Shown: positions 1-5,170 of the stretch, in pieces
Layout of the letters: each line of letters opens with the position of its first letter
How positions within the stretch are numbered: the stretch's first letter is position 1
DNA from: Planctomycetia bacterium
GTDB taxonomy: Bacteria; Planctomycetota; Planctomycetia; Pirellulales; UBA1268
DNA length: 5,170 nucleotides
Direction: 5' to 3'
Assembly: GCA_010027105.1 (NCBI GenBank)
Contig: RGVT01000195.1
Coordinates: forward strand, 1-5,170
Translations under genes and position numbers: made by a program
The notes under the pieces: model-generated
Seen by the model: only the letters and a program-made list of their open reading frames with translations
Databases searched by the model: none
What the model was told of the DNA's origin: nothing

Positions 1-1372
1 GGTCGAGCAGACCTACACGGTGAACGTGCCGGTGAGCGAGGAGAAGACCTCGACCTACACCGTCATGGTTCCGAAGCAGGAAGAGAAGACCTCGACCTAC
101 ACCGTCATGGTGCCCTACACCGAGCAGGTCGAGCAGACCTACACGGTGTGCGTGCCCGTGAAGGAAGAGAAGACCGAGACCTACACGGTCAAGGTGCCCT
201 ACACCGAGGAGGTCGAGCAGACCTACACGGTGATGGTGCCCGTGAAGGAAGAGAAGACCGCCACCTACACGGTGATGGTGCCCTACACCGAGGAGAAGGT
301 CTCGACCTACACGGTGAAGGTTCCCTACACCGAGCAGGTGGAGCAGAAGTACACGGTCAACGTGCCCTACACCGAGCAGGTGACCCACACCCACAAGGTG
401 CAGAAGCGCGTGCCGGTGCAGTCGACGAAGACGGTGCAGGTCCGCGGCGGCCACTGGGCCACCGAGCAGGTTGAGGTGCCGGGCGGCACCGACGCCTGCG
501 GCTGCCCCTGCCCGCCGAAGGTGTGCTGCAAGCGGGTCTGGGTTCCGACCTGCGAGACGAAGGAGATCCCGGTCACCACGTATGAGTGCGTGACCGAGGA
601 GGTCCCCCACACCGTGGCGGTCACCAAGTGCCGTCAGGAGGAGCGGACCAGGACGGTGAGCGTGACGAAGTGCCGCGACGAGGAGCGCACCCGCACCTAC
701 ACGGTGCAGAAGTGCCGCCCCGAGGAGCGCACCCGCACCTACACCGTGACGAAGTGCGTTCCCGAGACGAAGACCCGCAAGGTCAGCGTCACCAAGTGCC
801 GTGACGAGCAGAAGACTCGCACGTACCACGTGACGAAGATGGTCAACGAGACCAAGACCCGCACGGTCAGCGTCCAGAAGTGCAAGCCGGAGGAGCGGAC
901 CCGCACCTACACCGTCACGACCTGCGTGCCGGAGGAGCGGACCCGCACCTACACGGTGACCAAGTGCGTGCCGGAGACGAAGACCCGCAAGGTCAGCGTC
1001 ACCAAGTGCAAGACCGAGACTCGCACCCGCGAGTACCAGGTCACCAAGTGCGTGCCGGAGACCCAGACGAAGGAGGTCTCTTACACCGTGCTGGTTCCCC
1101 AGCAGAAGGAAGAGAAGTACACCGTCACGGTGTACGACTGCGTCCCCGAGACGAAGACGGCCACCTACACGGTGCGCGTCCCCGTCCAGGTGACGAAGGA
1201 AGTGCCGGTGCAGAAGTGCGTCATGGTCGCCGTCGAGGTGCCCGTCGAGGGTGCGTGCGGCGGTTGTGGTGACGCTGGTGCCTGCGGCGACGCCGGTGCG
1301 GCCGCCTGTGGCGACTGCGGCGGTGCGAAGAAGGGCTGCCACCGCAAGGGCTGCCGCCGCTGCGGCTGCTAG
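1..1372 (+). CDS. YTV-repeat, cysteine-rich protein (5' end missing), putative cell-envelope structural protein
   Basis: The reading frame is open from position 2 and ends at TAG 1370-1372, so 456 codons are visible and the start lies left of the window. The first in-frame GTG (position 20) sits inside a repeat and is not the real start. Order of parts: nine Cys-poor 14-residue repeats of type TYTVxVPxxEExxx (11-388); a linker with a Cys cluster, CGCPCPPKVCC (about 389-610); eleven 14-residue repeats with a Cys at position 7, such as TYTVTKCVPETKTR (611-1072); a mixed segment returning to YTVxVP (1073-1249); and a 40-residue Gly/Ala/Cys tail ending in basic Cys motifs (1250-1369). I count 29 Cys. 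The Y-T-V motif matches the planctomycete YTV repeat, whose proteins have been proposed as cell-wall components. The alternating polar/hydrophobic pattern suggests beta-strands, and the Cys could form disulfide cross-links; both are inference. A signal peptide cannot be assessed because the N-terminus is absent. Confidence 0.9.
   Translation, partial: VEQTYTVNVPVSEEKTSTYTVMVPKQEEKTSTYTVMVPYTEQVEQTYTVCVPVKEEKTETYTVKVPYTEEVEQTYTVMVPVKEEKTATYTVMVPYTEEKVSTYTVKVPYTEQVEQKYTVNVPYTEQVTHTHKVQKRVPVQSTKTVQVRGGHWATEQVEVPGGTDACGCPCPPKVCCKRVWVPTCETKEIPVTTYECVTEEVPHTVAVTKCRQEERTRTVSVTKCRDEERTRTYTVQKCRPEERTRTYTVTKCVPETKTRKVSVTKCRDEQKTRTYHVTKMVNETKTRTVSVQKCKPEERTRTYTVTTCVPEERTRTYTVTKCVPETKTRKVSVTKCKTETRTREYQVTKCVPETQTKEVSYTVLVPQQKEEKYTVTVYDCVPETKTATYTVRVPVQVTKEVPVQKCVMVAVEVPVEGACGGCGDAGACGDAGAAACGDCGGAKKGCHRKGCRRCGC
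11..388 (+). repeat. Array of nine 42-bp coding repeats (YTV type, Cys-poor)
   Basis: Nine in-frame units of exactly 14 codons begin at 11, 53, 95, 137, 179, 221, 263, 305 and 347. The consensus protein is T-Y-T-V-x-V-P-(Y-T or V-K)-E-(E/Q)-(V-E-Q or K-T-S). Units alternate between a 'PYTEQVEQ' and a 'PVKEEKT' half, giving a partly regular 28-residue super-repeat. Only one unit (137-178) carries a Cys. The visible residues before position 11 read VEQ, the end of another unit, so the array continues beyond the left edge. Confidence 0.93.
611..1072 (+). repeat. Array of eleven 42-bp coding repeats (Cys-ladder type)
   Basis: Eleven in-frame 14-codon units start at 611 and follow every 42 bp, the last at 1031. 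The consensus protein is (T/K)-(Y/V)-(T/S)-V-(T/Q)-K-C-x-(P/D)-E-(E/T)-(R/K)-T-R. Ten of the eleven have Cys at position 7; the unit at 821-862 has Met instead. The period equals that of the first array, but the V-P after the strand motif is replaced by K-C. Units at 737-820 and 947-1030 are near-copies 210 bp (five units) apart. Confidence 0.93.
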
Positions 1373-1406
1373 GCCGGTTCGGCACGCTTCCTAAGGCGTG
1401 AACAAG

Positions 1407-1447
1407 AGGGGGCCGGGCGAGTGATCGCCCGGCCCCTTCGCTTTTTT
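1407..1447 (+). terminator. Rho-independent terminator of the YTV-repeat gene
   Basis: A perfect 12-bp GC-rich stem, GGGGCCGGGCGA (1409-1420) with TCGCCCGGCCCC (1425-1436), closes a GTGA loop. It can be extended by a G-T and an A-T pair at 1407-1408. Six T residues follow at 1442-1447 after a short TTCGC spacer. It lies 35 bp past the TAG of the repeat gene and should stop its transcription before the methyltransferase gene. Confidence 0.88.
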
Positions 1448-1571
1448 CGGCACCCCGGTCACGCCCGGGAGCCGGCGGGGCCGGCTGAATTTCCACTGGC
1501 GGTGCGGACCGGACTTGGTGTTCACTGCGTCGAGCAGTGCGATCCCCGCCCCGCTCCACGATGGTGGCACC
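1448..1571. other. Spacer between terminator and methyltransferase gene
   Basis: This GC-rich spacer should hold the promoter of the downstream gene, but I see no convincing -35/-10 pair. A small inverted repeat, AGCCGG (1470-1475) and CCGGCT (1481-1486) with a 5-nt loop, lies in it. It has no T-tract on either side, so I do not call it a terminator. The methyltransferase frame stays open upstream to a TTG at 1515, so part of this stretch could be coding if that start is used. Confidence 0.4.
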
Positions 1572-2306
1572 GTGCGTCTCCATTCGCTCCCCACATACCT
1601 CCGCCAGTTCCCGCTGCTGACGGGCCTGCGTTTCTACGTCGCCGACCTGCTCCGCGCCATACTCGACCCCTACTCCCGCACCGCCTACGCCCAGTGGGGA
1701 GAGGACACCGCGCTCGCGAGCCTCCTCGAACCGCGGCCGGGGTTGTACGTGGAGGTGGGCGCCAACCATCCCCAATACTTCTCCAATTCGTTCGCCCTGT
1801 ACCGGAAAGGATGGACGGGGATCAGCATCGAGGCCAACGAGTCGCTCGTGAGGCTGCACCGCCGCTGTCGCCCCCGCGATTGCACGGTGTGCGCGGTCGT
1901 GTCCGACGCCGAGCGGCAAGCGGTGTTCACGCAGTGCGACGACACGCTCTTTTCATCCCTCGACCCCTCGTTCAGCGACCAGTTGACCGCCCGTTTCGAT
2001 CGCCGGAGGCTGCGGCGGCGGGAGGTCACGACCCGCACGCTCACGAGCATCCTCGACGAAGCCCACTGCCCGCCGCGGTTCGAACTGCTCTCGATCGACG
2101 TCGAGGGACACGACTTCGAGGTGCTCTCGTCCCTCGATCTGGCCCGCTACCGCCCCCGGATCGTCGTCATCGAAATGCACGGCTTCGCGGTCGCGGATGC
2201 CGACTCGAACCGCATCTGCAGCCACATGCGCACCCACGGCTACACGCTCGTGGGCTATCTGGCCACGAACGGATACTTTCGCGACGACGCCGCGCAGGCC
2301 TCGTGA
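1572..2306 (+). CDS. FkbM-family SAM-dependent methyltransferase
   Basis: The enzyme probably transfers a methyl group from S-adenosylmethionine to a hydroxyl, most often on a sugar of a glycan or glycolipid; the exact acceptor is unknown. Numbered from GTG 1572 (244 aa), the FkbM signatures are in order: YAQWGED entry motif (39-45), SAM-binding VEVGANHP (60-67), the SNSF-x5-GW segment (71-81) leading to GISIEANE (83-90), and the strand LLSIDVEGHDFEVL (172-185) with the conserved D-V-E-G-x-D-x-E. Length is normal for the family. The start is uncertain: TTG 1515 and GTG 1518 are in frame, but the FkbM homology begins well after 1572 and none of the candidates has a good Shine-Dalgarno. No signal peptide or transmembrane helix is evident, so a cytoplasmic enzyme is likely. 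It converges on the glycosyltransferase gene to its right with a 31-bp gap, which supports a role in glycan decoration. The family call is firm; the substrate is inference. Confidence 0.88.
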   Translation: MRLHSLPTYLRQFPLLTGLRFYVADLLRAILDPYSRTAYAQWGEDTALASLLEPRPGLYVEVGANHPQYFSNSFALYRKGWTGISIEANESLVRLHRRCRPRDCTVCAVVSDAERQAVFTQCDDTLFSSLDPSFSDQLTARFDRRRLRRREVTTRTLTSILDEAHCPPRFELLSIDVEGHDFEVLSSLDLARYRPRIVVIEMHGFAVADADSNRICSHMRTHGYTLVGYLATNGYFRDDAAQAS

Positions 2307-2336
2307 GGCCGACGCCGCCGGCCGGGCGACGGTCTC
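2305..2336. terminator. Hairpin filling the gap between convergent genes, possible bidirectional terminator
   Basis: Positions 2305-2316 can pair with 2325-2336 over 11 base pairs, including one G-T pair and one internal A-A mismatch, around an 8-nt loop (2317-2324). The structure covers the 31-bp gap between the two convergent stop codons and overlaps the TGA of the methyltransferase gene. Neither strand has a T-tract after the stem, so it is not a classical intrinsic terminator. It may still slow polymerase or protect both 3' ends. Confidence 0.4.
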
Positions 2337-2337
2337 G

Positions 2338-3339
2338 TCAGCAGCGCCCGATCCGTGCCGACCACGCCGCCTCGAGCATCGCCTGCACGCCGGCGGCCGA
2401 CAATCTCTCGACGACGAACCGGTGGGCTGCCGTGGCGATCGCCTCCGCCCGCACCGGGTTCGCCCGCAAGTCGCGAACCACGTCGGCGAGGGTGTGGCGG
2501 GTCGCCGCGACGAAATGCACCCCTTCGACCAGGTCGGCGTGCCACACCTCCTGCCACGTCGTCTCGAAACGGATCGGAACGCTCCCGCAGAGGCCGATCC
2601 GGCGGAACCGGTCCCAGGAGGACGAATGGCCGTCGACGTCGAGGATGTATCGGTGCCGGTTCATCACCGCCGGGTCCTGGCGGGGCGTGAGAATGCCGTC
2701 GCGGCGTGCCCGAGCCATGAACTCCTCGCCGGCCTCGCTCGCGCGGACGACGCGGCAGTCGCTAGCCGGGATCGACTTCGCGAGGAGGCAGGCGACCACG
2801 CGGGGATTGTCTTCGTACACGGCGCTGCCGGTGGCGGCACCGCGGAAATACACGGAATCGTTCTTGTCTTCCCAGGTGATCGTGCGTGGCCGCAGCCGGT
2901 CGCGTTCCAGGAGGTAGGGATTGGGGAGCAGTTCGTGCGGTTCGCCGGGTCGCCGCGCGAACCGAAACACGTCGGGGTGGAGGCCGCCGTCGATGCAGTC
3001 GCTCGCGTCGACGGGCACGGCGTGAAACGAGAGCGCGGGATACGCGTCGACCATCCGCCACAGGGCGTTGGCGAGCGGCCGCCACCGAAACCGCCACAGG
3101 TCGCATGCGTCTGGGCTCGCGAACTCCAGGCACATCCGGCGGCCGTGGGCCCGCTCGTCGAACGTGAACGCGACCACGCTCCCGCTCCTGCCCGTGGCCT
3201 CGCCCACCGCCGCGATCCGGATCGCGACCGGCCGATGCGTGACGGCTTTCCACAGCCGCGGCCTGACCATCCAGTAGTGAAACGGCCGCGGCGCCCAAAA
3301 CCCGACCGGCCTGAAATCCGCCTTGCTCGTGCCGCTCAT
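2338..3339 (-). CDS. CAP10 / glycosyltransferase family 90-like enzyme
   Basis: Likely a cytoplasmic glycosyltransferase that adds a sugar (glucose or xylose in characterised relatives) to a surface glycan. The family includes fungal CAP10, animal POGLUT-type O-glucosyltransferases and bacterial LPS-modifying LpsA-like proteins. Within the 333-aa product, the segment WEDKNDSVYFRGAATGS (156-172) and the hallmark HRYILDVDGHSSSWDRF (229-245) match the conserved CAP10 core. The following VPIRFETTWQEVW and GVHFV segments also fit. I chose ATG 3339-3337 because AAGGTGA lies 5 bases upstream as a Shine-Dalgarno; the frame extends to 3432 but that extension is Arg-rich and overlaps the upstream gene's end. 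No signal peptide or membrane helix is visible. It lies 67 bp behind the Gmd-like gene on the same strand, so the two probably form an operon. The family call is strong; donor and acceptor sugars are unknown. Confidence 0.83.
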   Translation of the reverse strand: MSGTSKADFRPVGFWAPRPFHYWMVRPRLWKAVTHRPVAIRIAAVGEATGRSGSVVAFTFDERAHGRRMCLEFASPDACDLWRFRWRPLANALWRMVDAYPALSFHAVPVDASDCIDGGLHPDVFRFARRPGEPHELLPNPYLLERDRLRPRTITWEDKNDSVYFRGAATGSAVYEDNPRVVACLLAKSIPASDCRVVRASEAGEEFMARARRDGILTPRQDPAVMNRHRYILDVDGHSSSWDRFRRIGLCGSVPIRFETTWQEVWHADLVEGVHFVAATRHTLADVVRDLRANPVRAEAIATAAHRFVVERLSAAGVQAMLEAAWSARIGRC

Positions 3340-3344
3340 TGCCG

Positions 3345-3351
3345 TCACCTT
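3345..3351 (-). promoter_or_regulatory. Ribosome binding site deciding the GT90-like start
   Basis: Read on the minus strand the sequence is AAGGTGA, then five bases (CGGCA), then ATG. This is the only good Shine-Dalgarno near the possible starts. It places translation initiation at 3339 rather than at the longer frame's beginning at 3432, which would overlap the stop of the preceding gene. Confidence 0.6.
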
Positions 3352-3406
3352 GCTACCATCACGACGGCAACGCGATGGGCAGACTTCGCGTCGCACCGAG
3401 CCACGT

Positions 3407-4417
3407 TCACGCTGCTGTGCCGCGGGCCTCATACGCCTGGTCGAGACGGGCCTCCACCATCATGCGGGCGACGTCGGGCATCTTGTACCGGGCCGTCCAC
3501 CCGAGCCGCTCGGTGGCTCGCGTCGTGTCGGCACGACCGCATGCAATGTCACTAGGCCTCGTTAATTTCGGGTCACGCACGACGTGTTTCTGCCACTCGA
3601 GGCCCACGGCACGGAACACCTCGGCCACGAACTCCTCGAGACTCCGGGTTTGGCCGGTCGCGATGACGAAATCGTCGACGTTGTCGAGCTGCAGCATGCG
3701 ATGCATGGCCACGACGTATTCAGGAGCCCAACCCCAGTCGCGCTGTACGGAAAGGTCGCCCAGGTGAAGCGGGGTCCGTTCACCGGCGGCGATGCGACAG
3801 GCGCCGGCGACTATTTTTTGCGTCACGAATCGTTCTGGACGGAGGGGGCTTTCGTGGTTGAACAGGATGCCGGTGCAGGCCTCCACGCCGTATGCCTGCC
3901 GATACTGGGCGATCTGCCAAAAAGACGTCGCCTTGGCGATCCCGTACGGACTGCATGGCCGCAGGACGGTGTCTTCGTTGGCGGGATTTAAGCCCGTGTT
4001 GCCGAACATCTCCGAACTGCCGGCGTTGTATAGGCGGATGCGGCGGCCGAGGATGCGGATGGCTTCGAGGAGGTTGACGACGCCGATCACGATGCTTTCG
4101 AACGTCTCGACCGGCTGACTGAACGACAGGCCAACGGACGTCTGGCCGGCGAGGTTGTAGATTTCGTCCGGCGCATGGCGTGCGATGACTTGAGTGACTG
4201 ATCGAAAATCGACGAGCGACATCGACTCGAGTGTCACACGGTCATGGATGCCGAGCCTGCGCAGGCCATTGAACGAGTTCACCGTCGCATCGCGGCTCGT
4301 GCCGACCACCAAGCACCCGTGGGAGAGGAGGTGCGCGGCGAGATACGCCCCATCTTGACCGCCGATGCCGCAGATGAGCGCCGTTTTGGTCGAACTGGAC
4401 AGCCTGGGTTGGTACAT
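3407..4417 (-). CDS. GDP-mannose 4,6-dehydratase-like nucleotide-sugar dehydratase (divergent Gmd paralogue)
   Basis: An extended short-chain dehydrogenase/reductase, probably converting GDP-mannose (or a related GDP-sugar) to a 4-keto-6-deoxy sugar. In the 336-aa product the dinucleotide-binding GIGGQDGAYLA is at 17-27. Catalytic residues by alignment to Gmd are Ser134 and Glu136 in NAGSSEMFG and Tyr158/Lys162 in SPYGIAK. GILFNHESPLRP (183-194) and RDWGWAPEYV (226-235) are Gmd-family signatures. It differs from canonical Gmd: the RRSS-type cofactor motif after the second strand is replaced by GTSRDATVNSF (39-49), and the YGDLSD segment by SMSLVDFRS (65-73). It therefore belongs to a distinct subgroup and its substrate is less certain. 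Length is slightly below the usual 340-370 aa. The start ATG 4417-4415 lacks an obvious Shine-Dalgarno. It is followed by the GT90-like gene (67 bp) and diverges from the true gmd. Confidence 0.87.
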   Translation of the reverse strand: MYQPRLSSSTKTALICGIGGQDGAYLAAHLLSHGCLVVGTSRDATVNSFNGLRRLGIHDRVTLESMSLVDFRSVTQVIARHAPDEIYNLAGQTSVGLSFSQPVETFESIVIGVVNLLEAIRILGRRIRLYNAGSSEMFGNTGLNPANEDTVLRPCSPYGIAKATSFWQIAQYRQAYGVEACTGILFNHESPLRPERFVTQKIVAGACRIAAGERTPLHLGDLSVQRDWGWAPEYVVAMHRMLQLDNVDDFVIATGQTRSLEEFVAEVFRAVGLEWQKHVVRDPKLTRPSDIACGRADTTRATERLGWTARYKMPDVARMMVEARLDQAYEARGTAA

Positions 4418-4597
4418 GGCGAGGGGGACGGTACCAGATGCCCCATCGTCACGAAAACCGCAAAACCCAGGCCCATAATGGCCTCAAAATGATATTCCGC
4501 CCGGTCTTACTGACTGATACCGTTCCCCCCGAAATAGATAGCACATGCCTCATCAATTTTCCGGTCCGGTGAGCGGCAAGCCAAGGGAGACAATCGT
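4418..4597. promoter_or_regulatory. Divergent intergenic region between the two gmd-family genes
   Basis: This 180-bp spacer must hold start signals for both outward genes unless distal promoters are used. It is visibly richer in A/T than its surroundings, especially about 4450-4560. On the minus strand, TATCAT (4494-4489) resembles a -10 box for the Gmd-like gene but lacks a good -35. On the plus strand I see no convincing box pair. A small inverted repeat, AGGCC (4469-4473) and GGCCT (4480-4484) around CATAAT, could be an operator or chance. Assignment as a promoter region rests on gene orientation, not on recognised boxes. Confidence 0.45.
4583..4590 (+). promoter_or_regulatory. Ribosome binding site of gmd
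   Basis: The purine run AAGGGAGA sits seven bases before the ATG at 4598. It supports that start, which also places the GxTGQDG motif at the usual distance from the N-terminus. Confidence 0.7.
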
Positions 4598-5170
4598 ATG
4601 CAGCGACGCGCGTTGATTACGGGTGTGACGGGACAGGATGGCTCGTACCTCGCGGAACTGCTGTTGGAAAAGGGCTATGAGGTGCATGGTCTCCGTCGTC
4701 GCTCGAGTACGTTCGGCACGGAGCGTATCGAGCATTTGATCTTTGGTGAACGTCCCGCACTGCAGTTGCATTATGGCGATCTTTCCGACGGCAACGGCTT
4801 GATGCGGCTGCTGCGACAGATCCGTCCTCAGGAGGTGTACAACCTCGCTGCGCAGAGCCACGTGCGCGTCAGTTTTGATCAGCCGGCCTACACCGCCGAC
4901 GTCACCGCCGTGGGAACGCTTCGCCTCCTTGAAGCCATTCGCGACGTACAGGACGAGTTTGGCGAGCAGATTCGATTCTACCAGGCTTCGAGTTCGGAGA
5001 TGTTTGGCAAGGTGGTGGAAACGCCGCAGAAGGAAACGACGCCTTTCTACCCGCGTTCCCCCTATGGCGTAGCGAAGGTTTACAGCCATTGGATCACCGT
5101 GAACTATCGTGAGAGCTATGGAATGCACGCTTCCTGCGGCATTCTGTTCAACCATGAGAGTCCGCGTCGT
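4598..5170 (+). CDS. gmd: GDP-mannose 4,6-dehydratase (3' end missing)
   Basis: Gmd is the cytoplasmic NADP-dependent enzyme that converts GDP-D-mannose to GDP-4-dehydro-6-deoxy-D-mannose, the precursor of GDP-fucose, GDP-rhamnose, GDP-perosamine and similar sugars. The first 191 codons are in the window and the frame is still open at the edge; the full protein is usually 340-370 aa. Visible motifs: ALITGVTGQDGSYLAE (5-20) for cofactor binding, GLRRRSSTFGTERI (31-44) typical of the NADP contact, LHYGDLSDGNGL (57-68), NLAAQSHVRVSF (82-93), ASSSEMFG (130-137) and RSPYGVAK (153-160). Ser132, Glu134, Tyr156 and Lys160 fall at the catalytic positions of the family, where E. coli Gmd has Thr132. 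GILFNHESPRR closes the visible part. The start has a good Shine-Dalgarno. Codons ending in T or A, and TTG for Leu, are more common than in the genes to the left. It diverges from its paralogue across 180 bp. The full-length product and any downstream reductase or epimerase are outside the window. Confidence 0.95.
   Translation, partial: MQRRALITGVTGQDGSYLAELLLEKGYEVHGLRRRSSTFGTERIEHLIFGERPALQLHYGDLSDGNGLMRLLRQIRPQEVYNLAAQSHVRVSFDQPAYTADVTAVGTLRLLEAIRDVQDEFGEQIRFYQASSSEMFGKVVETPQKETTPFYPRSPYGVAKVYSHWITVNYRESYGMHASCGILFNHESPRR

Noticed and set aside
20..22. GTG as the start of the YTV-repeat protein
   Set aside because: The frame is open to the left edge and reads VEQTYTV, the end and beginning of repeat units, so this GTG is an internal Val codon.
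11..1072. Regular 42-bp repeats as a possible CRISPR array or non-coding satellite
   Set aside because: The repeats are contiguous without spacers, stay in frame, and vary mostly in ways that preserve the protein motif.
1470..1486. Inverted repeat AGCCGG/CCGGCT as a second terminator
   Set aside because: The stem is only 6 bp with no T-tract, and it directly follows a complete terminator.
1515..1571. TTG 1515 or GTG 1518 as the methyltransferase start
   Set aside because: The extra 19 residues (MVFTASSSAIPAPLHDGGT) do not look like the family N-terminus and no good ribosome binding site precedes them. GTG 1572 is preferred, though not certain.
1221..1919. Minus-strand open frame of 232 codons spanning the YTV gene end and the methyltransferase
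   Set aside because: It crosses the terminator, runs antisense to two supported genes, and encodes an Arg/His-rich low-complexity end typical of antisense frames in GC-rich DNA.
1421..2917. Plus-strand open frame of 498 codons
   Set aside because: It begins in the terminator loop, overlaps FkbM in another frame and runs antisense through the GT90-like gene. The product is Arg/Pro-rich with no recognisable domain.
2197..3555. Plus-strand open frame of 452 codons antisense to the GT90-like gene
   Set aside because: The opposite strand has clear CAP10 motifs and a Shine-Dalgarno. This frame shows no family motif and is long only because stops are rare at this GC.
3584..3991. Plus-strand frames antisense to the Gmd-like gene
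   Set aside because: The minus strand carries intact dehydratase motifs throughout, and the plus-strand products are not recognisable.
4553..5155. Minus-strand open frame of 200 codons antisense to gmd
   Set aside because: It is a shadow of the strongly supported gmd frame, with no recognisable domain.

Overview
The window most likely comes from a high-GC planctomycete (Planctomycetota, perhaps a Pirellula-type lineage). The main reason is the left-hand gene. It encodes a protein built from 14-residue repeats carrying the motif Y-T-V, matching the 'YTV' repeat known from Rhodopirellula/Pirellula-type genomes. GC content, sampled by eye on single 60-base lines, is about 65-72% in the middle of the window and about 57% in the rightmost gene.

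Layout, left to right. (1) Positions 1-1372, + strand: the 3' part of a long YTV-repeat, cysteine-rich protein that runs off the left edge, followed by a strong intrinsic terminator at 1407-1447. (2) About 1572-2306, + strand: an FkbM-type SAM-dependent methyltransferase. (3) 2338-3339, - strand: a CAP10 / glycosyltransferase family 90-like enzyme that converges on the methyltransferase, with only 31 bp between the stop codons and a hairpin filling that gap. (4) 3407-4417, - strand: a GDP-mannose 4,6-dehydratase-like short-chain dehydrogenase/reductase, probably co-transcribed with the glycosyltransferase (67 bp gap). (5) 4418-4597: a divergent spacer. (6) 4598 to the right edge, + strand: the first 191 codons of a canonical GDP-mannose 4,6-dehydratase (gmd).

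Taken together, positions 1572-5170 look like part of a surface-glycan cluster. The two Gmd-family proteins would make a GDP-activated 6-deoxyhexose precursor, the GT90-like enzyme would transfer a sugar, and the FkbM enzyme would O-methylate the glycan or a related product. This pathway reading is inferred from family membership and proximity. The terminator separates the YTV gene from the glycan genes, so it is probably transcribed independently. If it is a cell-envelope structural protein, as proposed for this family, it shares the cell surface theme.

The clearest unusual signals are the regular 14-residue architecture of the YTV protein, which switches from a Cys-poor to a one-Cys-per-repeat ladder, and the back-to-back pair of divergent Gmd paralogues. 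I saw no tRNA, rRNA, CRISPR array or insertion sequence. No stretch of more than 300 bases lacks a gene.
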